From Fusobacterium massiliense (GTDB lineage: Bacteria > Fusobacteriota > Fusobacteriia > Fusobacteriales > Fusobacteriaceae), in the NCBI RefSeq assembly GCF_900095705.1, contig NZ_LT608326.1:356812-420811 (forward strand): a stretch of DNA of 64,000 nt. Direction: 5' to 3'. A program made the position numbers and the translations under genes. Below the pieces are notes generated by a model. The model saw only the letters and a program-made list of their open reading frames with translations, was not told the origin of the DNA and did no database searches. Numbering within the stretch: the first letter of the stretch is position 1; every line of letters starts with the position of its first letter. Of this stretch, positions 18,321 through 28,066 are shown in pieces.

Positions 18321-18432
18321 AGTCTCTTGATAGCCGGATGAGTTCTACAAGCTCAATAAAGACAGGCTCTTCGAACTAATACGGACATCAGAGACTATTT
18401 TTGCTATTTGTTTTTATACTTTCCTATAGAAT
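18321..18432 (+). repeat. dispersed hairpin element, copy 7
   Basis: Full copy, core 18321-18395 (GTCTCTTGATAGCCGGATGAG ... CAGAGACTA in pieces), tail to 18432. On the minus strand the tail follows the helicase stop and a weak AT hairpin (ATAAAATATTTTAT) with a T-run. Confidence 0.85.
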
Positions 18433-18449
18433 AAAAAATATAAAATATT

Positions 18450-21278
18450 TTATCCTTTCAGATAATCTAAGAGTTCTTTTTTAACATCTTTTTTTAATTT
18501 GAAAATATATTTAATCATAGATTTTCCTTGGCTATCTCTTATTTCTTTTACAGATAAAACTTTTTCGACATCTCCCAAATAATAAAAATTTTCTCCATTA
18601 ATTTTCTTTACAAAGACATTTATTTCATAGAAATGTTCAGCAATTTTTCCTTCAATAGTAATGGTATTACCCTTTCTTAAATAACGACTAGATTTTGAAA
18701 ACCAACTAAAAGTTTGGCTATCATAAAACTCATTTGAATAGTCAGCTTTTTCGGCTAGATTATCCATAGTTATAAAAATTAGAAGTTTTCTTTCGTTCTC
18801 AAAAGGAGTATAACCACTTACTTGAAAACCGTTATTAAAATTTAGATTTAAATACCAAAATGCTTCTTGTTTTGAATATTCTCCAAAAAGTTTTATAGAT
18901 TCTTTTACAAAGTTTGAATAATTTTTTTCTGCAAAAGCTAAATTGTATTTTATTAAATCATCTATTAAAACTTTAAAATAAGAATTATTTTCATAAGAAT
19001 TTTTAAAATTATCATCTAAGTAATATTCATCATCTTTTTTATAAAGTACAGGCTCAAAAGATTTTGTGGTAGATAATGTTTTAAATATTTCTTTAGATAA
19101 ATGTTCAAAAGCATTTTTTATATTATTTTCTTGTTTACTGAAAGAATATCTATCTTTTAATAATTTTTCAATTTCTATTATGTTTAATTTTTGTTTCGTT
19201 ATTATTTCTTTTAAAATTAACATTTCATGTATTCTTTTTGCAGGAGTAAAGAAAGTGGATAAGAATATTAAAAACTTCTTTTCAATATTATTTAATGTTC
19301 CTATTCTATATTTAGGAGCTATATTTTTTAATATCTCATCATAGTCTTTCTTGTATTTTAAAATCACAGTTGGAGATAACATATTTTTTTCATAAAAATC
19401 GTATAAATAAGGAGTTCTTCCTAACTGGTTTTCAAGTAATTTAAAATCTTCCTCTATAAGTTTTCTGCTAGAGAAATTAGTCTTATTAATATTTTCAAAA
19501 ATTCGTTCTTTTGAAATTTCATCAAAACTTATAGAGCTTTCACCAGCTAAAAAATCTGTTGCATTCATTAAAAATCTTTTCATAAAATCTTTGTCATAAC
19601 TATTATTTTGAGAAATTGCTATTGGAATCAAAAAGTTTTTTTCGTAGTTACCAATAAAATCTAAAACAACTGTGTAATCTTTATTTTTATATTTTCTAAG
19701 TCCCCTACCTAACTGTTGAATATATACTATTGCAGAAGTTGTAGGTCTTAAAAGTATCACTTGATTAACACAAGGAATATCGACTCCCTCATTAAATATA
19801 TCTACAGAAACAATATAGTCTATTTCTCCTTGCTCTAATTTTTTGATTGCTTCTTCTCTTTCATTATCAGAATTTTCAGAGCTTAAGGCAACAGCTTTTA
19901 TATTTTTTTCTAAGAATTTTTCAACTAATATTTTTGCTTCCTCAACTTTTGAGACAAAAATTAAACAATGTAATTTTTCTCCACTATATGAATAATACCT
20001 ACTTTTATCTAAAATATGTTCTACTCTTTCATCAGAAGTAAGATTTTTAATTGAAGTTTTTTCATCTACGCTTTTTCCATCAATTAGAATATCAGAAATT
20101 CCAAAATAATGAAAAGGGCATAACAATTCTTCTTTCATAGCATCTTCTAAACGGATTTCATAAGCAACATTGTAATTAAAAAGTTGATAAATATTGAAAT
20201 CATCAGTTCTTTCAGGAGTTGCTGTTATTCCTAATAAAAATTTAGGGTTAAAATATTCAAAAATACTTTGATATGTTTTGGCTCCTCCATGATGAACTTC
20301 ATCTACAATAATGTAATCAAAATAATATTTTGGAAAAATATTTAAATTTTTTTCTTTGTTTAAAGTTTGTACCATAGCAAAAATTACTTCATCTTTATCA
20401 TTTATCTGAAAATTACTATCAAAAATTTCCATCTTTTTATTCTTTAAGATTTTTTGATAGCTAATTTTTGCTCTTTCTAAAATAACTTTTCTATGGGCTA
20501 CAAAAAGAATTTTTTTTGCATTCGCTTGTTTAACATCAAAGGCAGATAGATAAGTTTTTCCAGTTCCTGTTGCACTAATAAGTAAAGCTCTATCATTTTC
20601 TTTTCTTGTTTCTTCTAAATTTTTCAGAGCTTGAACTTGCATAGAATTAGGTTTTATTTCATTTAAATCTAAAGTTTGATTATTTATTTCGATTAATTTT
20701 TTAAATTGCTCATATTTTTCTTGATAATTTTTTAAATCTTCATCTGTTAAGCTTCTTAAATTATCAAATTCTCTGTTGAAAGCTTCTAAAATGGATTTAA
20801 TAATTTTTCCATTTATAAGAGAATTGACTTTAATATTCCATTCAAAATTTACTGTCAATGCTCCCTGTGTTAAGTTGCTACTTCCTATAATTAAAGTCCA
20901 AATATTCCCTTTTCTAAAAAAATATGCTTTAGTGTGGTGTTTTTTATTAGTTGCTATTCTTAAATCTATATTTTTATATGACAATAATTTCTTCAATGCT
21001 TTTGGCTCAGTAAATGTCAAATAATCTCCCGTTAAAATTTTTCCTTTAATTCCTTTATTCTCTAAGTTTTTAAACTCTTCTAAAAAAAGAGAAAGCCCTC
21101 CCATAGTAATAAATGCAACAGAAATTATAAATTCGTCACAGTCTTCAAAATATTTTCTAAGCCTTGTAACAATTTTTTCTTCGCCATTACTTATCAATTC
21201 ATATTGATATTTTTCATCTGAATCTATATTAAAATCTATACTACTTGTTTTTAATGCCTCTAGTAAAATATTTTCCAC
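18450..21278 (-). CDS. PLD-nuclease / SF2 helicase / DUF3427 protein
   Basis: Large 942-residue protein with three parts. Residues ~30-170 form a phospholipase-D-type nuclease domain with one HKD site (HTKAYFF at 115-121, GSSNLT at 132-137). Residues ~205-560 are an SF2 helicase: Walker A ATGTGKT at 236-242, DEVHH at 326-330, TATP near 353, and motif VI QLGRGLR at 522-528. The remaining ~380 residues fit DUF3427, ending with a beta-rich region (YLGDVEKVLSVKEIRD). This architecture is widespread and often sits in variable regions; a role against foreign DNA or in DNA repair is plausible but inferred. It is transcribed alone, flanked on both sides by copies of the dispersed hairpin element. Confidence 0.88.
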   Translation of the reverse strand: MENILLEALKTSSIDFNIDSDEKYQYELISNGEEKIVTRLRKYFEDCDEFIISVAFITMGGLSLFLEEFKNLENKGIKGKILTGDYLTFTEPKALKKLLSYKNIDLRIATNKKHHTKAYFFRKGNIWTLIIGSSNLTQGALTVNFEWNIKVNSLINGKIIKSILEAFNREFDNLRSLTDEDLKNYQEKYEQFKKLIEINNQTLDLNEIKPNSMQVQALKNLEETRKENDRALLISATGTGKTYLSAFDVKQANAKKILFVAHRKVILERAKISYQKILKNKKMEIFDSNFQINDKDEVIFAMVQTLNKEKNLNIFPKYYFDYIIVDEVHHGGAKTYQSIFEYFNPKFLLGITATPERTDDFNIYQLFNYNVAYEIRLEDAMKEELLCPFHYFGISDILIDGKSVDEKTSIKNLTSDERVEHILDKSRYYSYSGEKLHCLIFVSKVEEAKILVEKFLEKNIKAVALSSENSDNEREEAIKKLEQGEIDYIVSVDIFNEGVDIPCVNQVILLRPTTSAIVYIQQLGRGLRKYKNKDYTVVLDFIGNYEKNFLIPIAISQNNSYDKDFMKRFLMNATDFLAGESSISFDEISKERIFENINKTNFSSRKLIEEDFKLLENQLGRTPYLYDFYEKNMLSPTVILKYKKDYDEILKNIAPKYRIGTLNNIEKKFLIFLSTFFTPAKRIHEMLILKEIITKQKLNIIEIEKLLKDRYSFSKQENNIKNAFEHLSKEIFKTLSTTKSFEPVLYKKDDEYYLDDNFKNSYENNSYFKVLIDDLIKYNLAFAEKNYSNFVKESIKLFGEYSKQEAFWYLNLNFNNGFQVSGYTPFENERKLLIFITMDNLAEKADYSNEFYDSQTFSWFSKSSRYLRKGNTITIEGKIAEHFYEINVFVKKINGENFYYLGDVEKVLSVKEIRDSQGKSMIKYIFKLKKDVKKELLDYLKG

Positions 21279-21328
21279 TTTTTCACTTCCTAAAAATTTT
21301 CTTCTATTTTAACATAAACCAAAAATAA

Positions 21329-21429
21329 AGTCACTTGGAGTTCTACGGGCTCAATGAACACAGGTTCTTCGAACTAATACGGAGGTCAGAGACTAATTTT
21401 AGTTATTTAATTTTATACTTTCCTTGTAA
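21329..21429 (+). repeat. dispersed hairpin element, copy 8 (one arm shortened)
   Basis: The left arm has lost the TGACAGCCGTAT part (AGTCACTTGGAGTTC), while the right arm is intact (GAACTAATACGGAGGTCAGAGAC), so this copy can no longer form the full hairpin. The tail (TTTTATACTTTCC) is followed by the AGCS terminator. Confidence 0.8.
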
Positions 21430-21432
21430 ATA

Positions 21433-21466
21433 AAAAAGGAGCTATTTTTCAATAGCCCCAAAAAAG
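21433..21466 (-). terminator. intrinsic terminator of the symporter gene
   Basis: On the minus strand GGGGCTATTG and the matching AATAGCTCC form a stem followed by TTTTTTA. It lies about 25 bases after the symporter stop. Confidence 0.85.
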
Positions 21467-21491
21467 AAATATGGAAAACAAATTTTAGTGA

Positions 21492-22907
21492 TTAGTCATC
21501 CCAACATTCAGTATTAGTTAAACCAGGTATATCTTTAGCTCTAAATACTGGGTTTTTACCTTCTTTTCTTTGTTTCATGTAATCTTTAATTATAGCAAGA
21601 GCTTTTGGAGAAAGAATAGCTATAACTATAATATTCATAAGAGCCATAATTCCCATAAACATGTCTGCTAAGTCCCAAACGAAAGATAAGCTTTCTATTG
21701 ATCCCCAGAAAACACATAAAATTGTTAAAACTCTAAATACTAACATAAATGTCTTATTTTTAGTTAAGAATTCTAAGTTAGCTTCACCATAGTAGTAATT
21801 TCCTATTACTGAACTGAATGCAAACAAGAAGATACATAAAGTTATAAAGTGAGCTCCCCATGCACCAACAGAATGAGAAAGAGCAAGTTGAGTAAGTTTT
21901 ATACCTTTTTCTCCAATAGTATTATATTCAGGATATAGTAAAACGATAAAACCAGTAGCACTACAAATTAATATAGTATCTACGAATACACCAAATGCTT
22001 GTAATAAACCTTGTTTAACAGGGTGAGAAACATTTGAAGTTGCAGCAGCGTTAGGAGCACTTCCCATACCAGCTTCGTTTGAATATAATCCTCTTTTAAT
22101 ACCTTGTATCATTGCAACACCTATAGCACCACCAACAGCTTGTTTTAAACCGAAAGCAGCTTCTATAATAGTAGCAAATAGAGCAGGAATACTTCCTATA
22201 TTAACTATTAAAACAAAGAATGCAACAACTACATATCCTATAGCCATTATTGGAACCATAAATGACACAACATTAGCAATTCTATTTAATCCACCAAATA
22301 TAATTAAAGCAGTAAGTATAGCTAAGATTATTCCAGAAACAGTTGTACTTAAGCTAAAAGTAGTTTCAAAAGCTTGAGCTATTGTATTAGCTTGAACTGT
22401 ATTGAAGATAAAAGCAAATGTAACTATAACTATAACTGAGAAAATATATCCTAGAGTTTTTTGACCTAGAGCTTTTTCCATATAGTAAGAAGGACCTCCT
22501 CTGAATCCTCCATCTGCTTGTCTAACTTTATAAGTTTGAGCAAGAGTATTTTCAATCAAACTTGTAGCTCCTCCTAAAAGAGCAATGATCCACATCCAAA
22601 ATAATGCTCCTGGACCTCCAATTACAACAGCTATAGCAACCCCAGCAAGGTTTCCTGTTCCAACGTGAGAAGCAACTGCTATACAGAATGCTTGGAATCC
22701 TGTAACTTGTCCAGCAACTTTCTTTTCACCATCTCTAAGAGAAGATAATTTACCAGTAATTAAAGCAACCATATCTCCTATTAGTCTACCTTGTGCAAAT
22801 CCAGATCTAAGAGTGTACATTAAACCTGATAAAATTAGTAATGCTATTAGCACATAAGACCAAAGTACAGTGTTAATAGTACCGATGATTGAGTTGATAA
22901 AATCCAT
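21492..22907 (-). CDS. sodium:amino-acid symporter, AGCS (AlsT/GlnT-like) family
   Basis: Inner-membrane sodium-coupled importer of 471 residues with about ten membrane helices. AGCS signatures are clear: GTGNLAGVAIAVVIGGPGAL, GGFRGGPSYYMEKALG, and GLYSNEAGMGSAPNAAA. Family members carry alanine, glycine or glutamine. It lies 68 bases downstream of glutaminase in the same direction, so glutamine import feeding GlsA is the natural reading. A terminator follows at 21433-21466. Confidence 0.9.
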   Translation of the reverse strand: MDFINSIIGTINTVLWSYVLIALLILSGLMYTLRSGFAQGRLIGDMVALITGKLSSLRDGEKKVAGQVTGFQAFCIAVASHVGTGNLAGVAIAVVIGGPGALFWMWIIALLGGATSLIENTLAQTYKVRQADGGFRGGPSYYMEKALGQKTLGYIFSVIVIVTFAFIFNTVQANTIAQAFETTFSLSTTVSGIILAILTALIIFGGLNRIANVVSFMVPIMAIGYVVVAFFVLIVNIGSIPALFATIIEAAFGLKQAVGGAIGVAMIQGIKRGLYSNEAGMGSAPNAAATSNVSHPVKQGLLQAFGVFVDTILICSATGFIVLLYPEYNTIGEKGIKLTQLALSHSVGAWGAHFITLCIFLFAFSSVIGNYYYGEANLEFLTKNKTFMLVFRVLTILCVFWGSIESLSFVWDLADMFMGIMALMNIIVIAILSPKALAIIKDYMKQRKEGKNPVFRAKDIPGLTNTECWDD

Positions 22908-22975
22908 AAATATCGTAGTAGTTAAAAATAACTACCACTACACCCCCTTTTTATATAAAAATTTAATTTATTATT

Positions 22976-23890
22976 TTAAAAAATATTTAAAGATAATTTT
23001 TCAGATAGTTCCGCTAGTAAATGTCCTCCAGCAAGAGAGTTTCCTTTTATATCAAGTGCCGGACCGTAAACTCCTATTCCCATTTTACCAGGAACAACTG
23101 AACAAATTCCACCACCTACACCACTCTTCGAAGGAATACCAACTTTTACAGCAAATTCTCCAGAGTTATCATACATTCCACAAGTTACCATAAGTGTCTT
23201 TACTATTTTTGCCATTCTAGTAGTTATAATTCTTTCTCCATTAGAAAGAACACCATCATTGGCTAAAAATTTTGCTAACTTTGAAATTGTTTGAGCTGTT
23301 CCTTCAATAGAACATTGTTTAAAATAAACTGAAAGTGCTTCTTCAACATTACCTTCAATAATTCCTTCTCCTTTTAAGAAGTAAGCCATTGAAAAGTTTC
23401 TAAATCCTGTTTCAGCTTCTCCGCAATAGATTTTATAATTTACATCTAGGTTATTATCTTCTGTAATCATTTTAGTGAAATCTAAAAGTCTAGAAAATCT
23501 ATCTCTTTCATTTTTCCCTTTTATCATAGAAGCTACTGCAATAGCTCCAGCATTTATCATTGGATTGTAAGGTTTTTTTCTGCTTGATGTTTCCAATTTT
23601 CTTATTGAGTTAAATGGATCTCCACTAGGTTCCATTCCAACTTTAGAAAATACATATTCTTCCCCATTATCAAGGATAGCTAACATCAAGGAAATAATCT
23701 TTGAAATACTTTGAATAGTAAATTTTGTGTTATAATCTCCAGCACAATATTCTTGACCATCAAGAGTTGTAACAAAAATTCCTAAAGCATTTTTATCAGC
23801 CTTATCCAATTCAGGAATATAATTAGCAACTTTACCGTTTGCTGCATATTTTCTGTTATTTTCCACAAGTTCTTTCAATAATTCTTCCAT
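22976..23890 (-). CDS. glsA: glutaminase
   Basis: Hydrolyses glutamine to glutamate and ammonia. It has the serine-dependent beta-lactamase-like fold: the S-x-x-K catalytic pair is QSISKIISL near residue 65, followed by NPMINAGAIAV and, near the end, GIPSKSGVGGGICSVVPGKM. Length 304 is typical. RBS AAAGAGG precedes the ATG. It forms a two-gene operon with the symporter. Amino-acid fermentation is common in fusobacteria, so this pair may supply glutamate for energy and ammonia for acid tolerance (inference). Confidence 0.95.
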   Translation of the reverse strand: MEELLKELVENNRKYAANGKVANYIPELDKADKNALGIFVTTLDGQEYCAGDYNTKFTIQSISKIISLMLAILDNGEEYVFSKVGMEPSGDPFNSIRKLETSSRKKPYNPMINAGAIAVASMIKGKNERDRFSRLLDFTKMITEDNNLDVNYKIYCGEAETGFRNFSMAYFLKGEGIIEGNVEEALSVYFKQCSIEGTAQTISKLAKFLANDGVLSNGERIITTRMAKIVKTLMVTCGMYDNSGEFAVKVGIPSKSGVGGGICSVVPGKMGIGVYGPALDIKGNSLAGGHLLAELSEKLSLNIF

Positions 23891-24163
23891 TCTTTACCTC
23901 TTTAATAATAAAATTTAAATTTAATCAATTAACAAATAAACAAAATTTACTAAATAGATACATCTAGCATAGTGATTATACAAAAAATATAAAGAAGTGT
24001 CAAGAGTTGTAAAAGAGAGAAGTTTGTACTAAAAATGGAAAATTTAAAAAGTTTAATATAATATATAAAACGAAATAAGAAATAATATTTATTTTATAAA
24101 TAAAGAGTTTTAAAAGATTTAAATATGTTTTTTTAAGAATAAAGAATAATGTAAAGATTTATT
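23891..24163. other. AT-rich gap upstream of glsA
   Basis: No gene is supported here. The stretch must contain the glsA promoter on the minus strand, but I see no consensus -35/-10 pair I can stand behind. It ends in the first of two hairpin elements. Confidence 0.4.
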
Positions 24164-24272
24164 TATAGGAAAGTATAAAATTAAATAGGTAAAATTACCC
24201 TATGACAGACTATTAGTTTGTAGAGCCTGTATTTATTGAGTTCGTGGAACTCATACGGCTATCAAGAGACAA
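24164..24272 (-). repeat. dispersed hairpin element, copy 9
   Basis: Reverse-orientation copy: tail first (TTATAGGAAAGTATAAAATT), then a core with some changes (ACCCTATGACAGACTATTAG) ending CGGCTATCAAGAGAC. Confidence 0.82.
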
Positions 24273-24291
24273 TAAAAAAAGACATAAAATA

Positions 24292-24332
24292 AACTGCACC
24301 TAAAATCTTGGATATAAGATTTCGGGTGCAGT
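24292..24332. repeat. short hairpin repeat family 2, copy A
   Basis: ACTGCACC pairs with GGGTGCAGT, and AATCTT with AAGATT inside, giving a nearly continuous hairpin. Three related copies occur at 45164, 49030 and 61603. Confidence 0.75.
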
Positions 24333-24340
24333 ACAAATTT

Positions 24341-24416
24341 AATCTCTGATCTCCGTATTAGTTTGAAGAGCCTATATTTATTGAGATTGTAGAACTCATG
24401 CAGCTATCAAGAGACT
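24341..24416 (-). repeat. dispersed hairpin element, copy 10 (core only)
   Basis: Core copy without the tail, directly next to the rnmV stop codon at 24417. It probably ends the asnS-rnmV transcript. Confidence 0.8.
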
Positions 24417-24968
24417 TTATTTATTCTTTATTTTTTGATATGCTTTTTTAAAATCTTCCAGACTTACTCCATATCTATTTAACTTTGAAATAAACTGTTT
24501 TCCGTTAGAGTAACCGATTCCTAATTCATTACCTAATTCAGCTCTTAAATCGGAAGATTTTTCATTACCAATAAGTTCGTATTCAAAAAGTAAATCGGTT
24601 GTAAAAATATTTTCTGAACTTTCAATATTACATTTTGCTTTTTTTAAAGCTTCAATTATAACTTCAGGACTAGCATTTTCAACACCTATATCTCCATTTT
24701 TTGTACCATTTTTTCTGGAAATATAAGCATTTTTAGAATTAGGAAAATTTTTATTTAAAAATTTTCTAATTTCTTCTCCAGCATAATCTGGATCTGTTAA
24801 AATTATAAGTCCTTTATTTTCATAAGCAAGTTTTAGTCTATCTATGCTTTTATTTTTTCTAACTGCATGTCCATTTACATGAAATACTTCAGCATCGACT
24901 GCTTGTTTTACAGCTGAAATATCGTCTCTTCCTTCAACAACTATAACTTCTTTTATTTTTAATTTCAT
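24417..24968 (-). CDS. rnmV: ribonuclease M5
   Basis: TOPRIM-domain nuclease that matures 5S rRNA. The 183-residue length is typical. The TOPRIM motifs are present: VVEGRDDISAVKQA supplies the catalytic glutamate, HVNGHAV follows, and ILTDPDYAGEEIRKF supplies the DxD-type metal site (DPD). The C-terminal domain (LRAELGNELGIGYSNGKQFI) matches RnmV. It follows asnS after 9 bases and is read in the same direction. In Firmicutes rnmV usually sits by ksgA; here it sits with a tRNA synthetase gene instead. Confidence 0.92.
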   Translation of the reverse strand: MKLKIKEVIVVEGRDDISAVKQAVDAEVFHVNGHAVRKNKSIDRLKLAYENKGLIILTDPDYAGEEIRKFLNKNFPNSKNAYISRKNGTKNGDIGVENASPEVIIEALKKAKCNIESSENIFTTDLLFEYELIGNEKSSDLRAELGNELGIGYSNGKQFISKLNRYGVSLEDFKKAYQKIKNK

Positions 24969-24977
24969 AATTTTTCC

Positions 24978-26366
24978 TTAAAACTCTGCATTGTTTGGAG
25001 TTCTTGGGAAAGGTAAAACGTCTCTAATGTTTTGCATACCAGTTATATACATCATCATTCTTTCAAAACCTAATCCATAACCAGAGTGTGGGAAACTACC
25101 ATATCTTCTTAAATCTAAGTAAAACTCATAACTTTCTTTATCAAGGTTTAGTTCATCCATTCTGTTTGTTAAGATTTCTAAGTTATCTTCTCTTTGAGAA
25201 CCACCTATAATTTCACCAATTCCTGGAGCTAGTAAATCCATAGCTCTAACTGTTTTTCCATCTTCATTAAGTTTCATGTAGAACGCTTTTATATCTTTTG
25301 GATAGTCAGTTACAAATACTGGTTTTTTGAAGTACTCTTCAGCTAAGAATCTTTCATGCTCACTTTGTAAATCGATTCCCCATTTAACAGGAAATTCGAA
25401 TTTTTTACTGCAGTTTTCTAAAATTTCAATAGCCTCTGTATATGTTACTTTTGCAAATTCGTTATTTAGTACATTGTTTAATTTATCAAATAATCCTTTT
25501 TCAACAAAAGCATTAAAAAATTCCATTTCTTCAGGGCAATTATCCATAACATATTTTATAATATATTTTATCATATCTTCAGCAAGTTCCATATTTGCAG
25601 AAAGATCTGCAAAAGCAATTTCAGGTTCTATCATCCAAAATTCAGAAGCGTGTCTTGCTGTATTAGAATATTCAGCTCTGAAAGTTGGTCCGAATGTATA
25701 AACATTTCTAAAAGCAGCACAGAAAGTTTCAACATTTAATTGTCCACTAACTGTTAAATTAGTAGATTTTCCAAAGAAGTCCTTACTAAAATCAACTTCC
25801 CCATTTTCTTTTTTTGGAACATCATTAAGATCAAGAGTTGTTATCCTAAACATTTCTCCAGCACCTTCAGCATCTGAACCTGTTACTATTGGAGTATGAA
25901 CATAAACAAAGTTATTTTCTTGGAAAAATTTATGTAATGCATAAGCCAATACAGATCTAACCCTAAATACAGCAGAAAAAGCGTTAGTTCTTGGTCTTAA
26001 ATGAGCTATAGTTCTTAAATATTCAAATGTATGTCTTTTATTTTGAAGTGGGTAATCTAAATCAGCTTTTTGAAATACTTCAATATCTTTAGCTAAGATT
26101 TCGTGTGCTTGTCCACTACCTTTTGATTCAACTAAAATTCCTTTTACTTTTATTGTAGAAGAAATAGAAAGTCTTGAGATTTCTTCAAAATTCTTTAAAT
26201 CTTCTTCAAAAACGACTTGAACTCCTTTAAAAAATGAACCGTCATTAAGTTCAATGAAACCAAATTTCTTTTGGTCTCTTATTTTTCTTACCCAACCAAA
26301 AACTTCTACTTCTTGATTTAAGAACGATTCTCCTTTTCTAAAAATTTCTTTTACTGTTACTTTCAT
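24978..26366 (-). CDS. asnS: asparaginyl-tRNA synthetase
   Basis: Class IIb synthetase that charges tRNA-Asn. The N-terminal OB-fold ([20 protein letters not shown]) binds the anticodon. Motif 2 is [21 protein letters not shown], quoted here in its conserved form up to WMIE, and motif 3 is [15 protein letters not shown]. The C-terminus [10 protein letters not shown] is typical of AsnRS. Length 462. It is followed by rnmV and preceded 11 bases upstream by the DUF896 gene. Confidence 0.96.
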   Translation of the reverse strand: MKVTVKEIFRKGESFLNQEVEVFGWVRKIRDQKKFGFIELNDGSFFKGVQVVFEEDLKNFEEISRLSISSTIKVKGILVESKGSGQAHEILAKDIEVFQKADLDYPLQNKRHTFEYLRTIAHLRPRTNAFSAVFRVRSVLAYALHKFFQENNFVYVHTPIVTGSDAEGAGEMFRITTLDLNDVPKKENGEVDFSKDFFGKSTNLTVSGQLNVETFCAAFRNVYTFGPTFRAEYSNTARHASEFWMIEPEIAFADLSANMELAEDMIKYIIKYVMDNCPEEMEFFNAFVEKGLFDKLNNVLNNEFAKVTYTEAIEILENCSKKFEFPVKWGIDLQSEHERFLAEEYFKKPVFVTDYPKDIKAFYMKLNEDGKTVRAMDLLAPGIGEIIGGSQREDNLEILTNRMDELNLDKESYEFYLDLRRYGSFPHSGYGLGFERMMMYITGMQNIRDVLPFPRTPNNAEF

Positions 26367-26377
26367 ACTAACACCCC

Positions 26378-26566
26378 TTAGTTTTTAAAATCTTTTTCGT
26401 CAACGATTTCTATACTTTCTAAATGATTTTTAACTTGATTTTTAAATTGCTCAAGATATAATTTTCTGTAAACTTCCCTATCCTTAATTTCTTCTTCACT
26501 TAGTTTTCTTTTTTTACTAAGTCTAGCATAGAAATTTACTTTTTCTATAATATCTTTCATTTCCAC
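26378..26566 (-). CDS. DUF896 (YnzC-like) small protein
   Basis: A 62-residue protein. [19 protein letters not shown], then [20 protein letters not shown], are the conserved segments of the DUF896/YnzC family of small helical proteins of unknown biochemical role. An ATG at 26566 is preceded by an AAGGAA-type site. It lies just upstream of asnS in the same direction. Confidence 0.88.
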   Translation of the reverse strand: MEMKDIIEKVNFYARLSKKRKLSEEEIKDREVYRKLYLEQFKNQVKNHLESIEIVDEKDFKN

Positions 26567-26618
26567 AAGGAAACACTTCCTTTCATAATTAAATTCAAAA
26601 AATTATAACATCAGTCTT

Positions 26619-27872
26619 TTATTTTGTCAAAGTTTCAAGATTTTTTGCACTTGAATTACTAATATTTATAACAATTCCTATTGCAACTGATAAAGCTATA
26701 AGTGAAGAACCACCAGAACTTATAAATGGAAGTGGAACTCCGAATACAGGAATTAAACCTATTGCAACTCCAATATTTATTATAACTTGAGTTATAATAT
26801 ACCCTGCTATACCTGTTACGAAATATTTAGCAAAGTAATCTTCTGTACTATCAGATATATTCATAATTAAGAAAAACATAACAAAAAACAAAAGTAAAAG
26901 TGAAATAACACCTAAAAATCCCATTTCTTCTGCAAACGTAGCGATAGCAAAGTCTGTTTCAACTTCTGGGATATAGTTATACTTTTGAACACCATTTCCA
27001 TATCCTTTTCCAAGAAAACCAGAAGTTCCAAAAGCTATAAGAGATTGGTATATTTGAAAAGCTTCCATTCTATCATATACATCTTTAAAGATTCCATCTA
27101 AATAAATTTTTACACGATGTTGCTTGTATCCAGAGCCAAAATTGTATACAGCTGTTAGAATAAATAGACCTAATCCACCTCCACTAGCAATTATAGCCAT
27201 AAGGAATTTATCCGTAATATCAGAAGTGAAAATCAAAAAGGCAACAATCATTACGTAGTGTAAGCCTGTTCCTAAATCTTTTAAAAACAAGAGTAATACA
27301 AAGAAAATACCAGTATAAACTGAGACTGCTAAAAAATTTTTTAAATAAGGAACTTTCTTTCCTCCATTTTTTCCACGAGATAGAGCCCAAGCAATGAGTC
27401 CTATGAAAGGAACTTTAAATAATTCTGTAATTTGAAAACTAAAAGAACCTATATGTATCCAACCTTTTCCACCATTTATAGTTGGGAATATGCTAGGAAT
27501 TGGTGCAAAAGCAACAACTAAAAATAGTATAATCCCAAACATTGTTATTGAACTTCTTATTCTTTTATTTAAAAAGTTTTTATATGATATTTTTGATGTT
27601 AAATAACAAGTAAAAAAGGCTACTAAAAGTATTATACCTTGTTTAATCATTTTATTAGAAACCGTTGTAGCATCAAATCTTGACACTGAACTATAAAAGT
27701 TAGCAACACCAATTAAAATTAAGAAAATATAAAGAATAATAATAGAATTTTTTTTGTTTTTAATATTCTTTATTTTATCTGAGATTTCATTTTCTTTTTT
27801 TATTTCATTTCTTTGTTTATAAATTGTTTGTTCATTTAAAATTTTATTATCAGTATTTATTTTTTTATCCAT
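26619..27872 (-). CDS. SEDS family peptidoglycan polymerase (RodA/FtsW-type)
   Basis: Polytopic glycosyltransferase of 417 residues that polymerises lipid II with a partner class B PBP. The SEDS signature FGVPLPFISSGGSSLIAL is near the C-terminus, and the FIGLIAWALSRGKNGGKK and GSGYKQHRVKIYLDG segments match the catalytic and loop regions. An extra charged N-terminal tail of ~45 residues (KQRNEIKKENEISDKIKNIK) precedes the first helix. FtsW versus RodA cannot be settled from sequence alone, as no division or rod-shape genes flank it. Confidence 0.88.
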   Translation of the reverse strand: MDKKINTDNKILNEQTIYKQRNEIKKENEISDKIKNIKNKKNSIIILYIFLILIGVANFYSSVSRFDATTVSNKMIKQGIILLVAFFTCYLTSKISYKNFLNKRIRSSITMFGIILFLVVAFAPIPSIFPTINGGKGWIHIGSFSFQITELFKVPFIGLIAWALSRGKNGGKKVPYLKNFLAVSVYTGIFFVLLLFLKDLGTGLHYVMIVAFLIFTSDITDKFLMAIIASGGGLGLFILTAVYNFGSGYKQHRVKIYLDGIFKDVYDRMEAFQIYQSLIAFGTSGFLGKGYGNGVQKYNYIPEVETDFAIATFAEEMGFLGVISLLLLFFVMFFLIMNISDSTEDYFAKYFVTGIAGYIITQVIINIGVAIGLIPVFGVPLPFISSGGSSLIALSVAIGIVINISNSSAKNLETLTK

Positions 27873-28009
27873 CTTTACTCCATAATTTTTTAATAATTTA
27901 CATTATAACATAGTAAATTTATTATTTCTATCTATATTTATTTTAATATAAATAATTTTTTGATATCCATATAAGTTTATATTTTTAACTTTATTATCAT
28001 CTGTTGTCC

Positions 28010-28038
28010 TTGACTAAAAAATATATTTCAGTTATAAT
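28010..28038 (+). promoter_or_regulatory. sigma-70-type promoter for the first DUF3798 gene
   Basis: TTGACT at 28010-28015 and TATAAT at 28033-28038 are separated by exactly 17 bases. The start codon follows 28 bases downstream. Confidence 0.8.
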
Positions 28039-28066
28039 TTAGCAATTATTTTAACTGGAGGGATTT

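Noticed and set aside
22870..23193. Plus-strand frame across the symporter/glutaminase gap
   Set aside because: It is antisense to both genes and has no ribosome site or family resemblance.
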